A DNA stretch of 64,000 nucleotides, taken from Bradyrhizobium sp. 21 (GTDB taxonomy: Bacteria; Pseudomonadota; Alphaproteobacteria; Rhizobiales; Xanthobacteraceae). Under the pieces are notes generated by a model. That model saw nothing but the letters and a program-made list of their open reading frames with translations, did no database searches and was not told the origin of the DNA. A program made the position numbers and the translations under genes. The DNA lies in contig NZ_JADPJG010000002.1 in NCBI RefSeq assembly GCF_023073335.1, positions 835,664 through 899,663 on the forward strand, read 5' to 3'. This document shows, piece after piece, positions 17,569 through 26,876 of this stretch (within the stretch, counting starts at the first letter, position 1; each line of letters begins with the position of its first letter).

Positions 17569-19163
17569 GCAAGGAGCGCCTCTATCTGTTCGACACCACG
17601 CTGCGAGACGGTGCGCAGACCAATGGCGTCGATTTCACGCTGAAGGACAAGCAAATTATCGCCCAGATGCTCGATGATCTCGGCATCGACTATGTCGAGG
17701 GCGGCTATCCCGGCGCCAATCCGACCGACACCGAGTTTTTCGGCACCAGGCCGAAACTCAATCATGCGCGCTTCACCGCCTTCGGCATGACGCGCCGGGC
17801 GGGGCGCTCGGTCTCCAACGATCCCGGTGTTGCCGGACTTCTGGAAGCCAAGGCCGACGCCATCTGCTTCGTGGCGAAATCGTCGGCCTATCAGGTGCGG
17901 GTCGCGCTGGAGACGACGAAGGAAGAGAACCTCGCCTCGATCCGCGACAGCGTCGCGGCTGCGAAGGCTGCCGGCCGCGAGGTCATGCTCGACTGCGAGC
18001 ATTTCTTCGACGGCTACAAGGAAGATGCCAGCTTCGCGCTCGCTTGTGCGAAAGCCGCTTACGAGGCCGGCGCGCGCTGGGTGGTGCTGTGCGACACCAA
18101 TGGCGGCACCATGCCCAACGACGTCGAGGCCATCGTCACCGAGGTGACAAAACACATCCCCGGCGATCATCTCGGCATCCACGCCCATAACGACACCGAG
18201 CAGGCGGTGGCAAATTCGCTCGCGGCGGTGCGCGCCGGCGTCCGGCAGATCCAGGGCACGCTGAACGGCCTCGGCGAGCGCTGCGGCAACGCCAATCTGT
18301 GCTCACTGATCCCCACCTTGAAGCTGAAGCAGGAGTTTGCCGCCGCCTTCGAGATCGGTGTCACAGCGGAGAAGCTCGCGACGCTGGTCAAGGTGTCGCG
18401 CACGCTCGACGACATGCTCAACCGCGTGCCGAACCGGCATGCTGCCTATGTCGGCGAGAGCGCCTTCGTCACCAAGACCGGCATCCATGCCTCCGCCGTG
18501 CTGAAGGATCCGCAGACCTATGAGCATGTGCTGCCGGAGTTGGTCGGCAACCACCGCAAGGTGCTGGTGTCCGACCAGGCCGGCCGCTCCAATGTCATCG
18601 CCGAGCTCGACCGCGCCGGCATCGCTTACGAGAAGAGCGATCCGAAGCTGACGCGGCTGGTCGAGGAATTGAAGGAGCGCGAGGCGCAAGGCTACGCCTA
18701 TGAATCCGCCAACGCCTCGTTCGAGCTGCTGGCGCGCCGAACGCTCGGCAAGGTGCCGCATTATTTCGAGGTCGAGCAGTTCGACGTCAATGTCGAGCAG
18801 CGCTACAATTCGCACGGCGACCGCGTCACGGTTGCGCTTGCCGTGGTCAAGGTCGACGTCGCCGGAGAGCATTTGATCTCGGCCGCCGAAGGCAACGGTC
18901 CCGTCAACGCACTCGACGTGGCCTTGCGAAAAGACCTCGGCAAGTACCAGAAATACATCGAGGGCCTGACGCTGATCGACTACCGCGTGCGTATCCTCAA
19001 CGGCGGCACCGGCGCGGTCACGCGCGTGCTGATCGAGAGTGAGGACGAGAACGGCGATCGCTGGACCACGGTCGGCGTGTCCCCCAACATCATCGACGCG
19101 TCGTTCCAGGCGTTGATGGATTCGGTGATCTACAAGCTCGTGAAGTCGGGCGCGCCGGCTTAG
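17565..19163 (+). CDS. cimA: (R)-citramalate synthase
   Basis: A 532-residue member of the DRE-TIM metallolyase family. It condenses pyruvate and acetyl-CoA to citramalate, entering the threonine-independent route to isoleucine. The N-terminal barrel carries DTTLRDGAQ (10-18), GGYPGANPTD, and the metal-ligand HAHND. The LeuA-dimer regulatory domain occupies about 395-525, with GNGPVNALDVALRK. Citramalate synthases and 2-isopropylmalate synthases are close, but DTTLRDGAQTNGVDFTL and GGYPGANPTD point to the CimA branch. It ends a coupled run from cysS and is followed by a palindromic repeat. Confidence 0.92.
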   Translation: MSKERLYLFDTTLRDGAQTNGVDFTLKDKQIIAQMLDDLGIDYVEGGYPGANPTDTEFFGTRPKLNHARFTAFGMTRRAGRSVSNDPGVAGLLEAKADAICFVAKSSAYQVRVALETTKEENLASIRDSVAAAKAAGREVMLDCEHFFDGYKEDASFALACAKAAYEAGARWVVLCDTNGGTMPNDVEAIVTEVTKHIPGDHLGIHAHNDTEQAVANSLAAVRAGVRQIQGTLNGLGERCGNANLCSLIPTLKLKQEFAAAFEIGVTAEKLATLVKVSRTLDDMLNRVPNRHAAYVGESAFVTKTGIHASAVLKDPQTYEHVLPELVGNHRKVLVSDQAGRSNVIAELDRAGIAYEKSDPKLTRLVEELKEREAQGYAYESANASFELLARRTLGKVPHYFEVEQFDVNVEQRYNSHGDRVTVALAVVKVDVAGEHLISAAEGNGPVNALDVALRKDLGKYQKYIEGLTLIDYRVRILNGGTGAVTRVLIESEDENGDRWTTVGVSPNIIDASFQALMDSVIYKLVKSGAPA

Positions 19164-19174
19164 CATCCACAATG

Positions 19175-19280
19175 GCTGTCATACCCCGCGAAAGCGGGGT
19201 ATCCAGTACAACGTGGCTTCTCCGTAGCTCTCTGGCGTCTCGGAATACTGGATCGCCCGGTCAAGCCGGGCGATGACAGC
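19175..19280. repeat. Dispersed palindromic element, copy 2 (GTCAT...ATCCAGTA family)
   Basis: The outer arms GCTGTCAT and ATGACAGC and the internal ATCCAGTA and TACTGGAT match the element at 13451-13560. The terminal hairpins differ in sequence (ACCCCGC/GCGGGGT and CGCCCGG/CCGGGCG) but keep the same form. It lies between cimA and the VOC gene. Confidence 0.8.
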
Positions 19281-19303
19281 TGGGGTGAGGAGGGACCTAG
19301 GCC

Positions 19304-19681
19304 ATGATCGACCACATCTCCGTCGGTGTCAGCGATCTCCAACGCTCGGCGACATTTTACGAGGCGACACTCGCCGCGCTCGGTCTCTCTCGCCTCGTCA
19401 CGCGGCCGCGGACGATCGGCTTCGGTAAGGCCTATCCCGAGTTCTGGATCAATTTGCGCGAGGGCATGCCGCACGTCGTACCGGAGAGTGGCGTGCACAT
19501 CTGCCTGCGGGCGAAGACGACGCGTGAAGTCGATGCATTCCACGCCGCGGCGCTGTCGGCCGGCGGCGCATCGGACGGTGGGCCGGGGATCCGCCCGCAC
19601 GACCGCGTACGCTACTACGCGGCCTTCGTCACCGATCCCGACGGCAACCGGATCGAGGCGGTGACGTTTCCGGCTGACTAA
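19304..19681 (+). CDS. VOC-family (glyoxalase-like) protein
   Basis: A 125-residue single vicinal-oxygen-chelate domain. It opens MIDHISVGVSDLQRSATFYE, the usual His-containing first strand, and ends FVTDPDGNRIEAVTF, with a Glu metal ligand. Members are small metal-dependent lyases, dioxygenase-like or resistance proteins; nothing fixes the substrate. The gene stands alone behind a palindromic repeat, and its stop overlaps that of the convergent LOG-family gene. Confidence 0.88.
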   Translation: MIDHISVGVSDLQRSATFYEATLAALGLSRLVTRPRTIGFGKAYPEFWINLREGMPHVVPESGVHICLRAKTTREVDAFHAAALSAGGASDGGPGIRPHDRVRYYAAFVTDPDGNRIEAVTFPAD

Positions 19682-20283
19682 AGCTTGCGCGCGACTTCCG
19701 GGGCGAGCTGCTTTTCGGCCTCGGCGACCTGGGCCGCCGCGGATTTCAGCTTCGGCAAGATATCTTCGATCCGATCGGCCTTGAGGATGTCGACCGAAAG
19801 GCCGGCGCGGATGAACTCGGTCTGGCGCATGTGCGACAGCAGCGAGAACAGCGGTTCCCAGAAATTGTCGATATTGGCGAGCAGCACCGGCTTGGCGTGA
19901 CGGCCGAGCTGCTTCCAGGTCAATTGCTCGACCAGCTCCTCCAGCGTGCCGACGCCGCCCGGCAACGCCACGAAGGCGTCGGAGCGCTCGAACATCAGGC
20001 GCTTGCGCTCGTGCATGTCGGGGGTGACAATCATCTCCTGCACGCGGGTCAGCGCGTTCTCGCGCTTCCGCAGGAACTCGGGAATGATGCCGGTGACGGT
20101 GCCGCCGTGATCGAGCACGGAGGTCGCGACCGAGCCCATCAGGCCGAGCGATCCGCCGCCATAGACCAGGCGAACGTTGTTCTCGGCGAGGGCCTTGCCG
20201 AACGCCTTGGCGCCTTCGGTGAAGCGGGGATTGGTTCCGGGGCCGGAGCCGCAATAGACACAGACGGTTTTGATGATGCTCAT
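19678..20283 (-). CDS. LOG-family nucleoside 5'-monophosphate phosphoribohydrolase
   Basis: A 201-residue protein of the LOG (TIGR00730) family. It has the diagnostic pair ERKRLMFERSDAFVALPGG and PGGVGTLEELVEQLTW, and begins with a Rossmann-like VCVYCGSG. Family members release the base from nucleoside 5'-monophosphates, including activation of cytokinin ribotides, and some act as Pfn/YgdH nucleosidases. The start was set at ATG 20283 (MSIIKTVCVYCG). ATG 20292 adds three residues and neither has a clear ribosome-binding site. It is cytoplasmic and convergent with the VOC gene. Confidence 0.92.
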   Translation of the reverse strand: MSIIKTVCVYCGSGPGTNPRFTEGAKAFGKALAENNVRLVYGGGSLGLMGSVATSVLDHGGTVTGIIPEFLRKRENALTRVQEMIVTPDMHERKRLMFERSDAFVALPGGVGTLEELVEQLTWKQLGRHAKPVLLANIDNFWEPLFSLLSHMRQTEFIRAGLSVDILKADRIEDILPKLKSAAAQVAEAEKQLAPEVARKL

Positions 20284-20483
20284 TGGTGTCATGATGCATT
20301 GCAGCGAAGGGGCGTCAAGCCCAATCGGTGATTCGGACTACCCGGAAATCTACCGGTAAATGGCGACAAACAATCAAAGATTCGCCATCTGGCGGGGTGC
20401 GTTGGCATCGGGAAGGCTTTATATGACGGGCGAAAATCGCAAATCGTAACGCCGCCGCGTCCGGCGGGCTTTCAGGCTTTTTG

Positions 20484-22442
20484 ATGGACCAACCTCAATC
20501 GTTCGACGGCGCCAACGTTCCTGATCCTCCCGCCGGGGGACCGCTGGAGCGGGCGACGTTGATGGGCACGCTGGCACATCTGTGGCCCTATATCTGGCCG
20601 GGCGACCGCTTCGACCTGAAGATGCGCGTGGTCTGGTCGATGGTGCTGCTGCTCGCCGCCAAGCTGATCACGTTGACGGTTCCTTTCAGCTTCAAATGGG
20701 CGACCGATGCGCTGACCGGCGCCAACACCGCGCCGGTCCAGGCGGACAATTGGCACCTCTGGGTGATCGCCTCGCCATTGCTGCTGACCGCCAGCTACGG
20801 CGTGATGCGCATCGTGATGGCGGTGCTGACGCAATGGCGCGACGGCATCTTCGCGCGCGTCGCCATGCATGCGGTGCGCAAGCTCGCCACCATCACCTTC
20901 ATCCACATGCACGAGCTGTCGCTGCGCTTTCATCTGGAGCGCAAGACCGGCGGCCTGACCCGTGTGCTCGAGCGCGGCCGCGAGGGCATCGAGGTCATCG
21001 TGCGCATGGTGATCCTGCAGTTGATTCCGACCATCGTCGAGGTCTCGCTGCTGTTGGCTGTCCTGCTCTGGCAGTTCGACTGGCGCTACGTGGTCGCGAC
21101 GCTGATCACGGTGGCGGTCTACATGTATTACACCTACATCGCCACCGAGTGGCGGATCGGCATCCGCCGCAAGATGAACGATTCCGACACCGAGGCGAAC
21201 ACCAAGGCGATCGACTCGCTGCTCAACTACGAGACGGTCAAATATTTCAGCGCCGAGGCCCGTGAGGCGCAGCGCTACGACCGATCGGTCGCGCGTTACG
21301 AAGAATCAAGCGTCCACGCCTACACCTCGCTCGCCGTGCTCAACACCGGACAGGCCGTGATATTCACGCTGGGGCTGACCGCGACCATGCTGATGTGCGC
21401 GATCGGCGTGCGCAACGGTACCAACACGGTCGGCGATTTCGTGCTGGTCAACGCCATGATGATCCAGCTCTACCAGCCGCTGAACTTCATGGGCATGGTC
21501 TATCGCGAGATCAAGCAGGCGATCATCGACATCGAGAAGATGTTTGGCGTGCTGGGCCGCGAAGCCGAGATCAAGGACGCGCCCGATGCGAAGCCGCTGG
21601 TGGTCTCGGCCGGCACGGTGCGCTTCGAGGACGTGCGCTTTGCCTACGAGCCGGCGCGGCCGATCCTCAAGGGAATCAGCTTCGAGGTGCCGGCCGGCAA
21701 GACGGTTGCGATCGTCGGCCCCTCCGGAGCCGGCAAGTCGACCATGTCGCGGCTTCTGTTCCGCCTCTATGATATCTCCGGCGGCAAGATCCTGATCGAC
21801 GGGCAGGACATCCGCGAGGTCACGCAGGCCTCGCTGCGTGCATCCATTGGCATGGTGCCGCAGGACACCGTGCTGTTCAACGACACCATCCGCTACAACA
21901 TTCGCTACGGCCGCTGGGATGCCAGCGATGCCGAGGTCGAGGAGGCGGCGCGGCTGGCGCAGATCGATCATTTCATCCGCCTGTCGCCGAAGGGCTACGA
22001 GACCCAGGTGGGCGAGCGCGGCCTCAAACTGTCGGGCGGCGAAAAGCAGCGCGTCGCGATCGCGCGGACGGTCTTGAAGGCACCGCCAATCCTGGTGCTG
22101 GACGAGGCGACCTCCGCGCTGGACACCCACACCGAGCACGAGATTCAGGGTGCGCTCGAGCGCGTGGCGAAGAACCGCACCTCGCTGGTCATCGCCCATC
22201 GGCTCTCGACCATCGTCGGCGCCGACGAGATCATCGTGCTGGACCAGGGCCGGATCGCCGAGCGCGGCACCCACGCCAAACTGCTCGCGGAGGGGGGCCT
22301 CTACGCCAGCATGTGGAACAGGCAGCGCGAGGCCGAGGCCGCGCGCGAGAAACTGGCCAAGATGGCCGACTCTGGCGAGGCGCCCAACCGGGAGCCGCCG
22401 CCGGTCATAGATGTCCTGACGACGCCTGTGGCCGCGGAGTGA
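20484..22442 (+). CDS. Atm1/HMT1-type ABC exporter (permease-ATPase fusion)
   Basis: A 652-residue half-transporter with an N-terminal six-helix membrane domain (about 50-370) and a C-terminal ATPase. Walker A is GPSGAGKS near 412, the signature LSGGEKQR near 516 and Walker B ILVLDEAT. The cytoplasmic loop NYETVKYFSAEAREAQRYD and membrane segment FMGMVYREIKQAIIDIEKM are typical of the ABCB7/Atm1 branch, which exports glutathione-linked sulfur or metal conjugates. ATG 20484 is the start; the TTG just before it is not needed. psd begins 86 bp downstream. Confidence 0.93.
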   Translation: MDQPQSFDGANVPDPPAGGPLERATLMGTLAHLWPYIWPGDRFDLKMRVVWSMVLLLAAKLITLTVPFSFKWATDALTGANTAPVQADNWHLWVIASPLLLTASYGVMRIVMAVLTQWRDGIFARVAMHAVRKLATITFIHMHELSLRFHLERKTGGLTRVLERGREGIEVIVRMVILQLIPTIVEVSLLLAVLLWQFDWRYVVATLITVAVYMYYTYIATEWRIGIRRKMNDSDTEANTKAIDSLLNYETVKYFSAEAREAQRYDRSVARYEESSVHAYTSLAVLNTGQAVIFTLGLTATMLMCAIGVRNGTNTVGDFVLVNAMMIQLYQPLNFMGMVYREIKQAIIDIEKMFGVLGREAEIKDAPDAKPLVVSAGTVRFEDVRFAYEPARPILKGISFEVPAGKTVAIVGPSGAGKSTMSRLLFRLYDISGGKILIDGQDIREVTQASLRASIGMVPQDTVLFNDTIRYNIRYGRWDASDAEVEEAARLAQIDHFIRLSPKGYETQVGERGLKLSGGEKQRVAIARTVLKAPPILVLDEATSALDTHTEHEIQGALERVAKNRTSLVIAHRLSTIVGADEIIVLDQGRIAERGTHAKLLAEGGLYASMWNRQREAEAAREKLAKMADSGEAPNREPPPVIDVLTTPVAAE

Positions 22443-22528
22443 CCTTGTCTCCGGTCCCAACTCTGGCCTAAACAACTCCACCGCGCGGGGATGACCCGCG
22501 CGCCAGCAACCCCAGGCGGCAGATAGCG

Positions 22529-23227
22529 ATGTCCATTCTCGATTCGATCCAGCGTCAGATCCCGCCGATCCACAAGGAGGGCTATCCCTTCATCGGCGGC
22601 TTTGCGCTGGCAAGCCTCCTCCTATTCTGGGTGTGGTCGCCTTTGGGGTGGATCGGCACAGCGCTTACCGTCTGGTGCGCGCTGTTCTTCCGCGACCCTG
22701 TCAGGGTGACGCCGGTGCGCGAGGGGCTCGTGGTGTCGCCCGCCGATGGCCGCGTCTCGATGATCACCATGGCGCTGCCGCCGGCCGAGCTCGGGCTCGG
22801 CGACCGGCCGCTGCCGCGCATCTCGGTGTTCATGAGCGTGTTCAACTGCCACGTGAATCGCAGCCCGATCGCGGGCCGGGTGGACCGCATCGCCTACCGG
22901 CCCGGCCTCTTCATCAACGCCGAGCTCGACAAGGCGAGCGAGGACAATGAGCGCAACTCGCTGGTGATCACGACGCCGACCGCGCGGATCGGCGTGATCC
23001 AGATCGCAGGGCTCGTCGCCAAGCGCATCGTCTGCTTCGTCAAGGAGGGGCAGGCGATTGGAGCAGGTGAGCGCTTCGGCCTGATCCGCTTCGGCTCCCG
23101 GCTCGACGTCTACCTGCCGCTGGGCACCAAGGCGTTGGTCTCGGAAGGGCAGACCGCGATCGCCGGTGAGACGATTTTGGCCGATCTCGCCGGAGACGAC
23201 CCGAGCCGCGCGTATCGCGCCAATTGA
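22529..23227 (+). CDS. psd: Phosphatidylserine decarboxylase
   Basis: A 232-residue membrane-associated decarboxylase converting phosphatidylserine to phosphatidylethanolamine. It is the short form: two hydrophobic segments near residues 20-55, catalytic [11 protein letters not shown] and the self-cleavage site RFGSR at 188-191, where cleavage between Gly189 and Ser190 makes the pyruvoyl cofactor. pssA, supplying the substrate, follows on the same strand after a structured 84-bp gap. The pair forms the standard rhizobial PE synthesis operon. Confidence 0.95.
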   Translation: MSILDSIQRQIPPIHKEGYPFIGGFALASLLLFWVWSPLGWIGTALTVWCALFFRDPVRVTPVREGLVVSPADGRVSMITMALPPAELGLGDRPLPRISVFMSVFNCHVNRSPIAGRVDRIAYRPGLFINAELDKASEDNERNSLVITTPTARIGVIQIAGLVAKRIVCFVKEGQAIGAGERFGLIRFGSRLDVYLPLGTKALVSEGQTAIAGETILADLAGDDPSRAYRAN

Positions 23228-23235
23228 CCAATAGG

Positions 23236-23275
23236 GCGGTCCAGGGGCTTCCGCCGCAATGGCGGAGGGGACCGC
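23236..23275 (+). repeat. Nested hairpin between psd and pssA
   Basis: The outer arms GCGGTCC (23236-23242) and GGACCGC (23269-23275) enclose an inner stem TCCGCC/GGCGGA with a 5-nt loop. No T-run follows, so it is a candidate intercistronic stability or translation-control element rather than a terminator. Confidence 0.5.
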
Positions 23276-23311
23276 GGCTTGCTATATCTCACCATGAGGT
23301 AAGGACCAGCC

Positions 23312-24193
23312 ATGACGCCCTATGATTTCAAATATCCCGATGCGCGCCGCCGGCGGTTCCGCCCGATCCCTGTGCGGATGCTGGTGCCCAACGTCATCAC
23401 GCTGCTGGCGATCTGCGCCGGCCTGACCTCGATCCGCCTGTCGATCGAGGGACGGATGTCGCTCGCGGTCTACGCCATCGTGTTCGCGGCCCTGCTCGAT
23501 GGCATCGACGGCCGCATCGCGCGCATGATCAAGGGGCAGTCCAAATTCGGCGCCGAACTCGACAGCCTCGCCGACTTCGTCAATTTCGGCGTTGCGCCCG
23601 GCCTGATGCTGTACTTCTGGCAACTGCACGAGCTCGGCAATGCCGGTTGGATCGCCGCGATGGTGTTCGCGATCTCCGGGGGCCTAAGGCTCGCGCGCTT
23701 CAACGCCACCATGGACGATCCCAACAAGCCGGCCTTCGCCGCCAATTTCTTCACCGGCGTGCCGGCCCCGGCCGGCGCGATCACGGTGTTGCTGCCGATC
23801 TATATCGCGTTCCTCGATCTCGGCCGGTTGCCTGCGGCGGTGACGGCCGCCTATACGCTGCTGATCGCCTTCCTGATGGTGTCGCGCCTGCCGGTGTTCT
23901 CCGGCAAGACCAAGCGCATGCGCGTGCCGCCCGAACTGGTGCTGCCGGCCTTCGTCGCGGTGATCGTCTTCATCGCGCTCCTGATCGCCTATCCCTGGCA
24001 CGTGCTGTCGATCGGCACGGTGCTGTATCTCCTTGCCCTGCCGCTCGGCTACAAATCCTATCGCGACCAGGCGCGCGCGATGGAAGCCGCCGCGCCGTCT
24101 GGAGGCGAGGTCTCATCGCCGCCGTCGGCGCCGACGCTGGCGAACCTGGCGGAGCCGCCGCATGAGGACGACAGGCCCGGAAGTCTGCACTGA
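23312..24193 (+). CDS. pssA: CDP-diacylglycerol-serine O-phosphatidyltransferase
   Basis: A 293-residue integral membrane enzyme of the CDP-alcohol phosphatidyltransferase family. The full motif DGx2ARx8Gx3Dx3D is present, with Asp66, Gly67, Ala70, Arg71, Gly80, Asp84 and Asp88, and about eight hydrophobic segments follow. It makes phosphatidylserine from CDP-diacylglycerol and serine, the substrate of the psd product upstream. The C-terminal 35 residues are polar and low complexity. AAGGACC precedes ATG 23312. Confidence 0.95.
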   Translation: MTPYDFKYPDARRRRFRPIPVRMLVPNVITLLAICAGLTSIRLSIEGRMSLAVYAIVFAALLDGIDGRIARMIKGQSKFGAELDSLADFVNFGVAPGLMLYFWQLHELGNAGWIAAMVFAISGGLRLARFNATMDDPNKPAFAANFFTGVPAPAGAITVLLPIYIAFLDLGRLPAAVTAAYTLLIAFLMVSRLPVFSGKTKRMRVPPELVLPAFVAVIVFIALLIAYPWHVLSIGTVLYLLALPLGYKSYRDQARAMEAAAPSGGEVSSPPSAPTLANLAEPPHEDDRPGSLH

Positions 24194-24314
24194 GCAGCGA
24201 CACGGGGATATCTGCCATGAGGGCTTCCTGAGTTGGGTTGAGGCCCGATCTCGGCTATATCGCCCTGTGCCGGCGGCGCCGCGTTAATCAGCCGCCAATC
24301 TGGGAGAGAACGCC

Positions 24315-25034
24315 GTGACTGATACCGCGACCGGGCCGCTGCCCGCTTCCGTCCTCGAAGCGCTGGGCCGCTACGACACGCCGACGATCTGCAATGCCAT
24401 GGAGATCGTGGCGCCCGAGCGCCGGCTGATCGGCTATACCACCAAGCAGCTGGTCTGCCCGTTCCCCGATCTGCCGCCGATCGTCGGCTATGCCCGCACG
24501 GTCGCGATCCGCTCGGTGCTGAAAAATTCGCTGCCGCCGGAAGAGCAGTCCAAGCGCCGCATCGAATATTACGAATATGTCGGCACTGGCTTTGGGCCGC
24601 GCATCTCGGTGATCCAGGACATCGACGGTCCGGACGTCGGCTACGGCGCGTTCTGGGGCGAGGTGCAGAGCAACGTGCACAAGGCGCTCGGCTGCCTCGG
24701 CGTCATCACCGACGGCTCGATCCGCGACATCCCACAATGGGCCCCGGGCTTCCAGGCGCTGGCCGGCTCGATCGGCCCGTCGCATGCATGGGTGCATGCA
24801 GAGAGCTTTGGCGGCGAGGTCCGCGTCGCCGGCATGACCGTGAAGTCCGACGATCTGATCCACGCCGACCAGCACGGCGCCATCGTGATCCCGCGCGCCA
24901 TCGCCGCAAAGCTGCCTGAGGCCGCCGAGCTCTGCGGCCGCCGCGAGACGCCGATCCTCGAGATCGCCCGCAGCCCCGACTTCTCGCTGGAGAAGCTCAA
25001 GGCCGCGCTGAAGCGCTCGGCGGAAATTCACTGA
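24315..25034 (+). CDS. RraA-family protein (HMG/CHA aldolase-like)
   Basis: A 239-residue RraA-like fold protein. The core motif is VQSNVHKALGCLGVITDGSI, with Arg in SIRDIPQW and an Asp/His metal-site region (DLIHADQHGAIVIP). Homologues act as 4-hydroxy-4-methyl-2-oxoglutarate or oxaloacetate aldolases or as RNase E inhibitors; this longer form is more likely enzymatic. The start is GTG 24315 behind GGGAGAGAA. An SDR follows 14 bp downstream and is probably co-transcribed, suggesting a small catabolic pair of unknown substrate. Confidence 0.85.
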   Translation: MTDTATGPLPASVLEALGRYDTPTICNAMEIVAPERRLIGYTTKQLVCPFPDLPPIVGYARTVAIRSVLKNSLPPEEQSKRRIEYYEYVGTGFGPRISVIQDIDGPDVGYGAFWGEVQSNVHKALGCLGVITDGSIRDIPQWAPGFQALAGSIGPSHAWVHAESFGGEVRVAGMTVKSDDLIHADQHGAIVIPRAIAAKLPEAAELCGRRETPILEIARSPDFSLEKLKAALKRSAEIH

Positions 25035-25048
25035 CGGGAGCATCAGCC

Positions 25049-25867
25049 ATGGATATGGCCGGCAAGACGGTGCTGATTACGGGCTCGACCGACGGCGTCG
25101 GCCGCTACGTCGCAAGCCGTCTTGCGGCCGAGGGCGCCAATGTCCTCATCCATGGCCGCGATCCGACGCGTGCGAAAACACTGATCGACGAGATCGTGAA
25201 GGCCGGCCACGCTGCGCCGACCTTCTACCCGGCGGACTTGTCGTCGATGGCTGGCACGCGCGCACTGGTCGAGGCCGTGAAGCGGGATCATCAGCGTCTC
25301 GACGTCTTCGTCAGCAACGCCGGCATCGGCTCGCAGAACGACGGGCCGCAGCGGCAGGTGAGCGCCGATGGCCACGAGCTGCGTTTCGCCGTGAACTACC
25401 TCTCCGGCTTCCTGCTCGCTCACCTCCTGCTGCCGCTGCTCAAAGCCGCCACGCCAGCGCGCATCGTCAACGTCGCCTCGCTCGGCCAGCATCCGATCGA
25501 TTTCGACGACGTCATGATCACCAGGGGTTACAGCGGCTCGCGCGCTTACGCGCAGAGCAAACTTTCGCAGATCTTGTTCACGATCGATCTCGCCGAGGAG
25601 CTGAAGGGCACCGGCATCACCGTGAACTCGCTGCATCCGGCCACCTACATGAACACCACGATGGTGCGTGCCGGCGGCATCGTGCCGATGTCGACGGTGG
25701 AGCAGGGCGGTGCTGCGATCCTGCACCTCGTCGAAGGCGACGACGTCGCAGGCAAGAGCGGCCTGTTTTTCAACGGCATGAACGAGGCGCGCGCCAATCC
25801 CCAAGCCTACGATGCCGACGCACGCAAGCGCCTGCGCGCGCTCAGCCTCGAGCTGACAGGGCTCTAA
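25049..25867 (+). CDS. Short-chain dehydrogenase/reductase
   Basis: A 272-residue Rossmann-fold oxidoreductase. The cofactor loop TGSTDGVG is at 11-18, with HGRDPTRAK next suggesting NADP preference. NAG follows at 90-92, Ser144 and the catalytic pair Tyr167-x3-Lys171 (YAQSK) complete the active site. It resembles retinol-dehydrogenase-like and light-dependent protochlorophyllide reductase-like SDRs, but the substrate is not evident. It follows the RraA-like gene closely on the same strand. Confidence 0.9.
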   Translation: MDMAGKTVLITGSTDGVGRYVASRLAAEGANVLIHGRDPTRAKTLIDEIVKAGHAAPTFYPADLSSMAGTRALVEAVKRDHQRLDVFVSNAGIGSQNDGPQRQVSADGHELRFAVNYLSGFLLAHLLLPLLKAATPARIVNVASLGQHPIDFDDVMITRGYSGSRAYAQSKLSQILFTIDLAEELKGTGITVNSLHPATYMNTTMVRAGGIVPMSTVEQGGAAILHLVEGDDVAGKSGLFFNGMNEARANPQAYDADARKRLRALSLELTGL

Positions 25868-26079
25868 TCAGGCAGCCCCGGCGCGATCATGGTTAGCGAA
25901 GTGTTGAGATTCCTGTCGCTGGACGGCAATGGAAGCACCTGCTGCGGCGTGTACCGCGCTGTTCGGATTTAACCTTTACGCGTCTTTAATCGCGGCGAAC
26001 TAGGGTTCTTCAACGTAGTCCGGCTGGGGCTGCGCACCGTCCAGGATGGGCGGGTATCGCTTATGCGTTGGAGTGTCCC

Positions 26080-26853
26080 ATGGATATCATGACGACAGTC
26101 GGGCTTTTGGCCGGCTTGGCCGTTGTTACGACTATGGTGCTCCTGGGCGGCGATCTGCACATGTTCATCAGCGAGCATGCGATGATCATCATCTTCGGCG
26201 GTTCGGCGGCTGCGACCATGATCCGCTTTCCGCTCTCAGCGCTGGCGCACGGCATACCGCTCGGCATGAAATTCGCTTTCACGATGAGCCGGCTGTCGGC
26301 GCACGATCTCGTCGACGAGCTCGCCCGCATCGCCGAGATCGCCCGCAAGCAGGGCCCGGTGGGCCTCGAAAAGGTCGAAACCGACGAGCCGTTCCTGGCC
26401 AAGGGCATCCGCTACGTCGCCGACGGCTACGACCTCGATTTTATCAGGGACAATCTGGAACGCGACCGCGATAATTTCCTGATGCATCTCAACGAAGGCA
26501 GCAAGATCTACCGCGCCGTCGGCGACTGCGCGCCTGCGTTCGGCATGATCGGGACCCTGATCGGCATGGTGCAGATGTTTTCGAACATGTCGGATCCCTC
26601 GAAGCTCGGCCCGTTCATGGCGACCGCCCTGCTGGCAACTCTCTACGGCGCGCTGGTCGCGAACCTGCTCTGCCTGCCGATCGCCGACAAGCTGCACGGC
26701 AAGCTGATCGACGAGGAAACCAATCGCACGCTGATCATCGACGGCATCCTGATGATCCGCGACTCCAAGAGCCCGACTTTGGTGCGCGAAATGCTGCTGG
26801 CCTATCTGCCCGAGAAGCACCGTCACGCCGAAGGCGAGCCGGTTCCGGCGTGA
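26080..26853 (+). CDS. motA: Flagellar motor stator protein MotA (PomA-like)
   Basis: A 257-residue four-helix stator subunit. The first helix follows MDIMTTVGLLAGLAVVTTMV. A cytoplasmic loop rich in charged residues (about 60-145) and the conserved FGMIGTLIGMVQMF and LATLYGALVANLLCLPIADKL helices follow. With MotB it forms the ion channel driving flagellar rotation. ATG 26080 has GGAG six bases upstream, and an earlier TTG at 26068 is not needed. motB starts 24 bp downstream. No other flagellar gene lies in the window. Confidence 0.9.
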   Translation: MDIMTTVGLLAGLAVVTTMVLLGGDLHMFISEHAMIIIFGGSAAATMIRFPLSALAHGIPLGMKFAFTMSRLSAHDLVDELARIAEIARKQGPVGLEKVETDEPFLAKGIRYVADGYDLDFIRDNLERDRDNFLMHLNEGSKIYRAVGDCAPAFGMIGTLIGMVQMFSNMSDPSKLGPFMATALLATLYGALVANLLCLPIADKLHGKLIDEETNRTLIIDGILMIRDSKSPTLVREMLLAYLPEKHRHAEGEPVPA

Positions 26854-26876
26854 CGCCGGACGCTGGGATCTGACCC

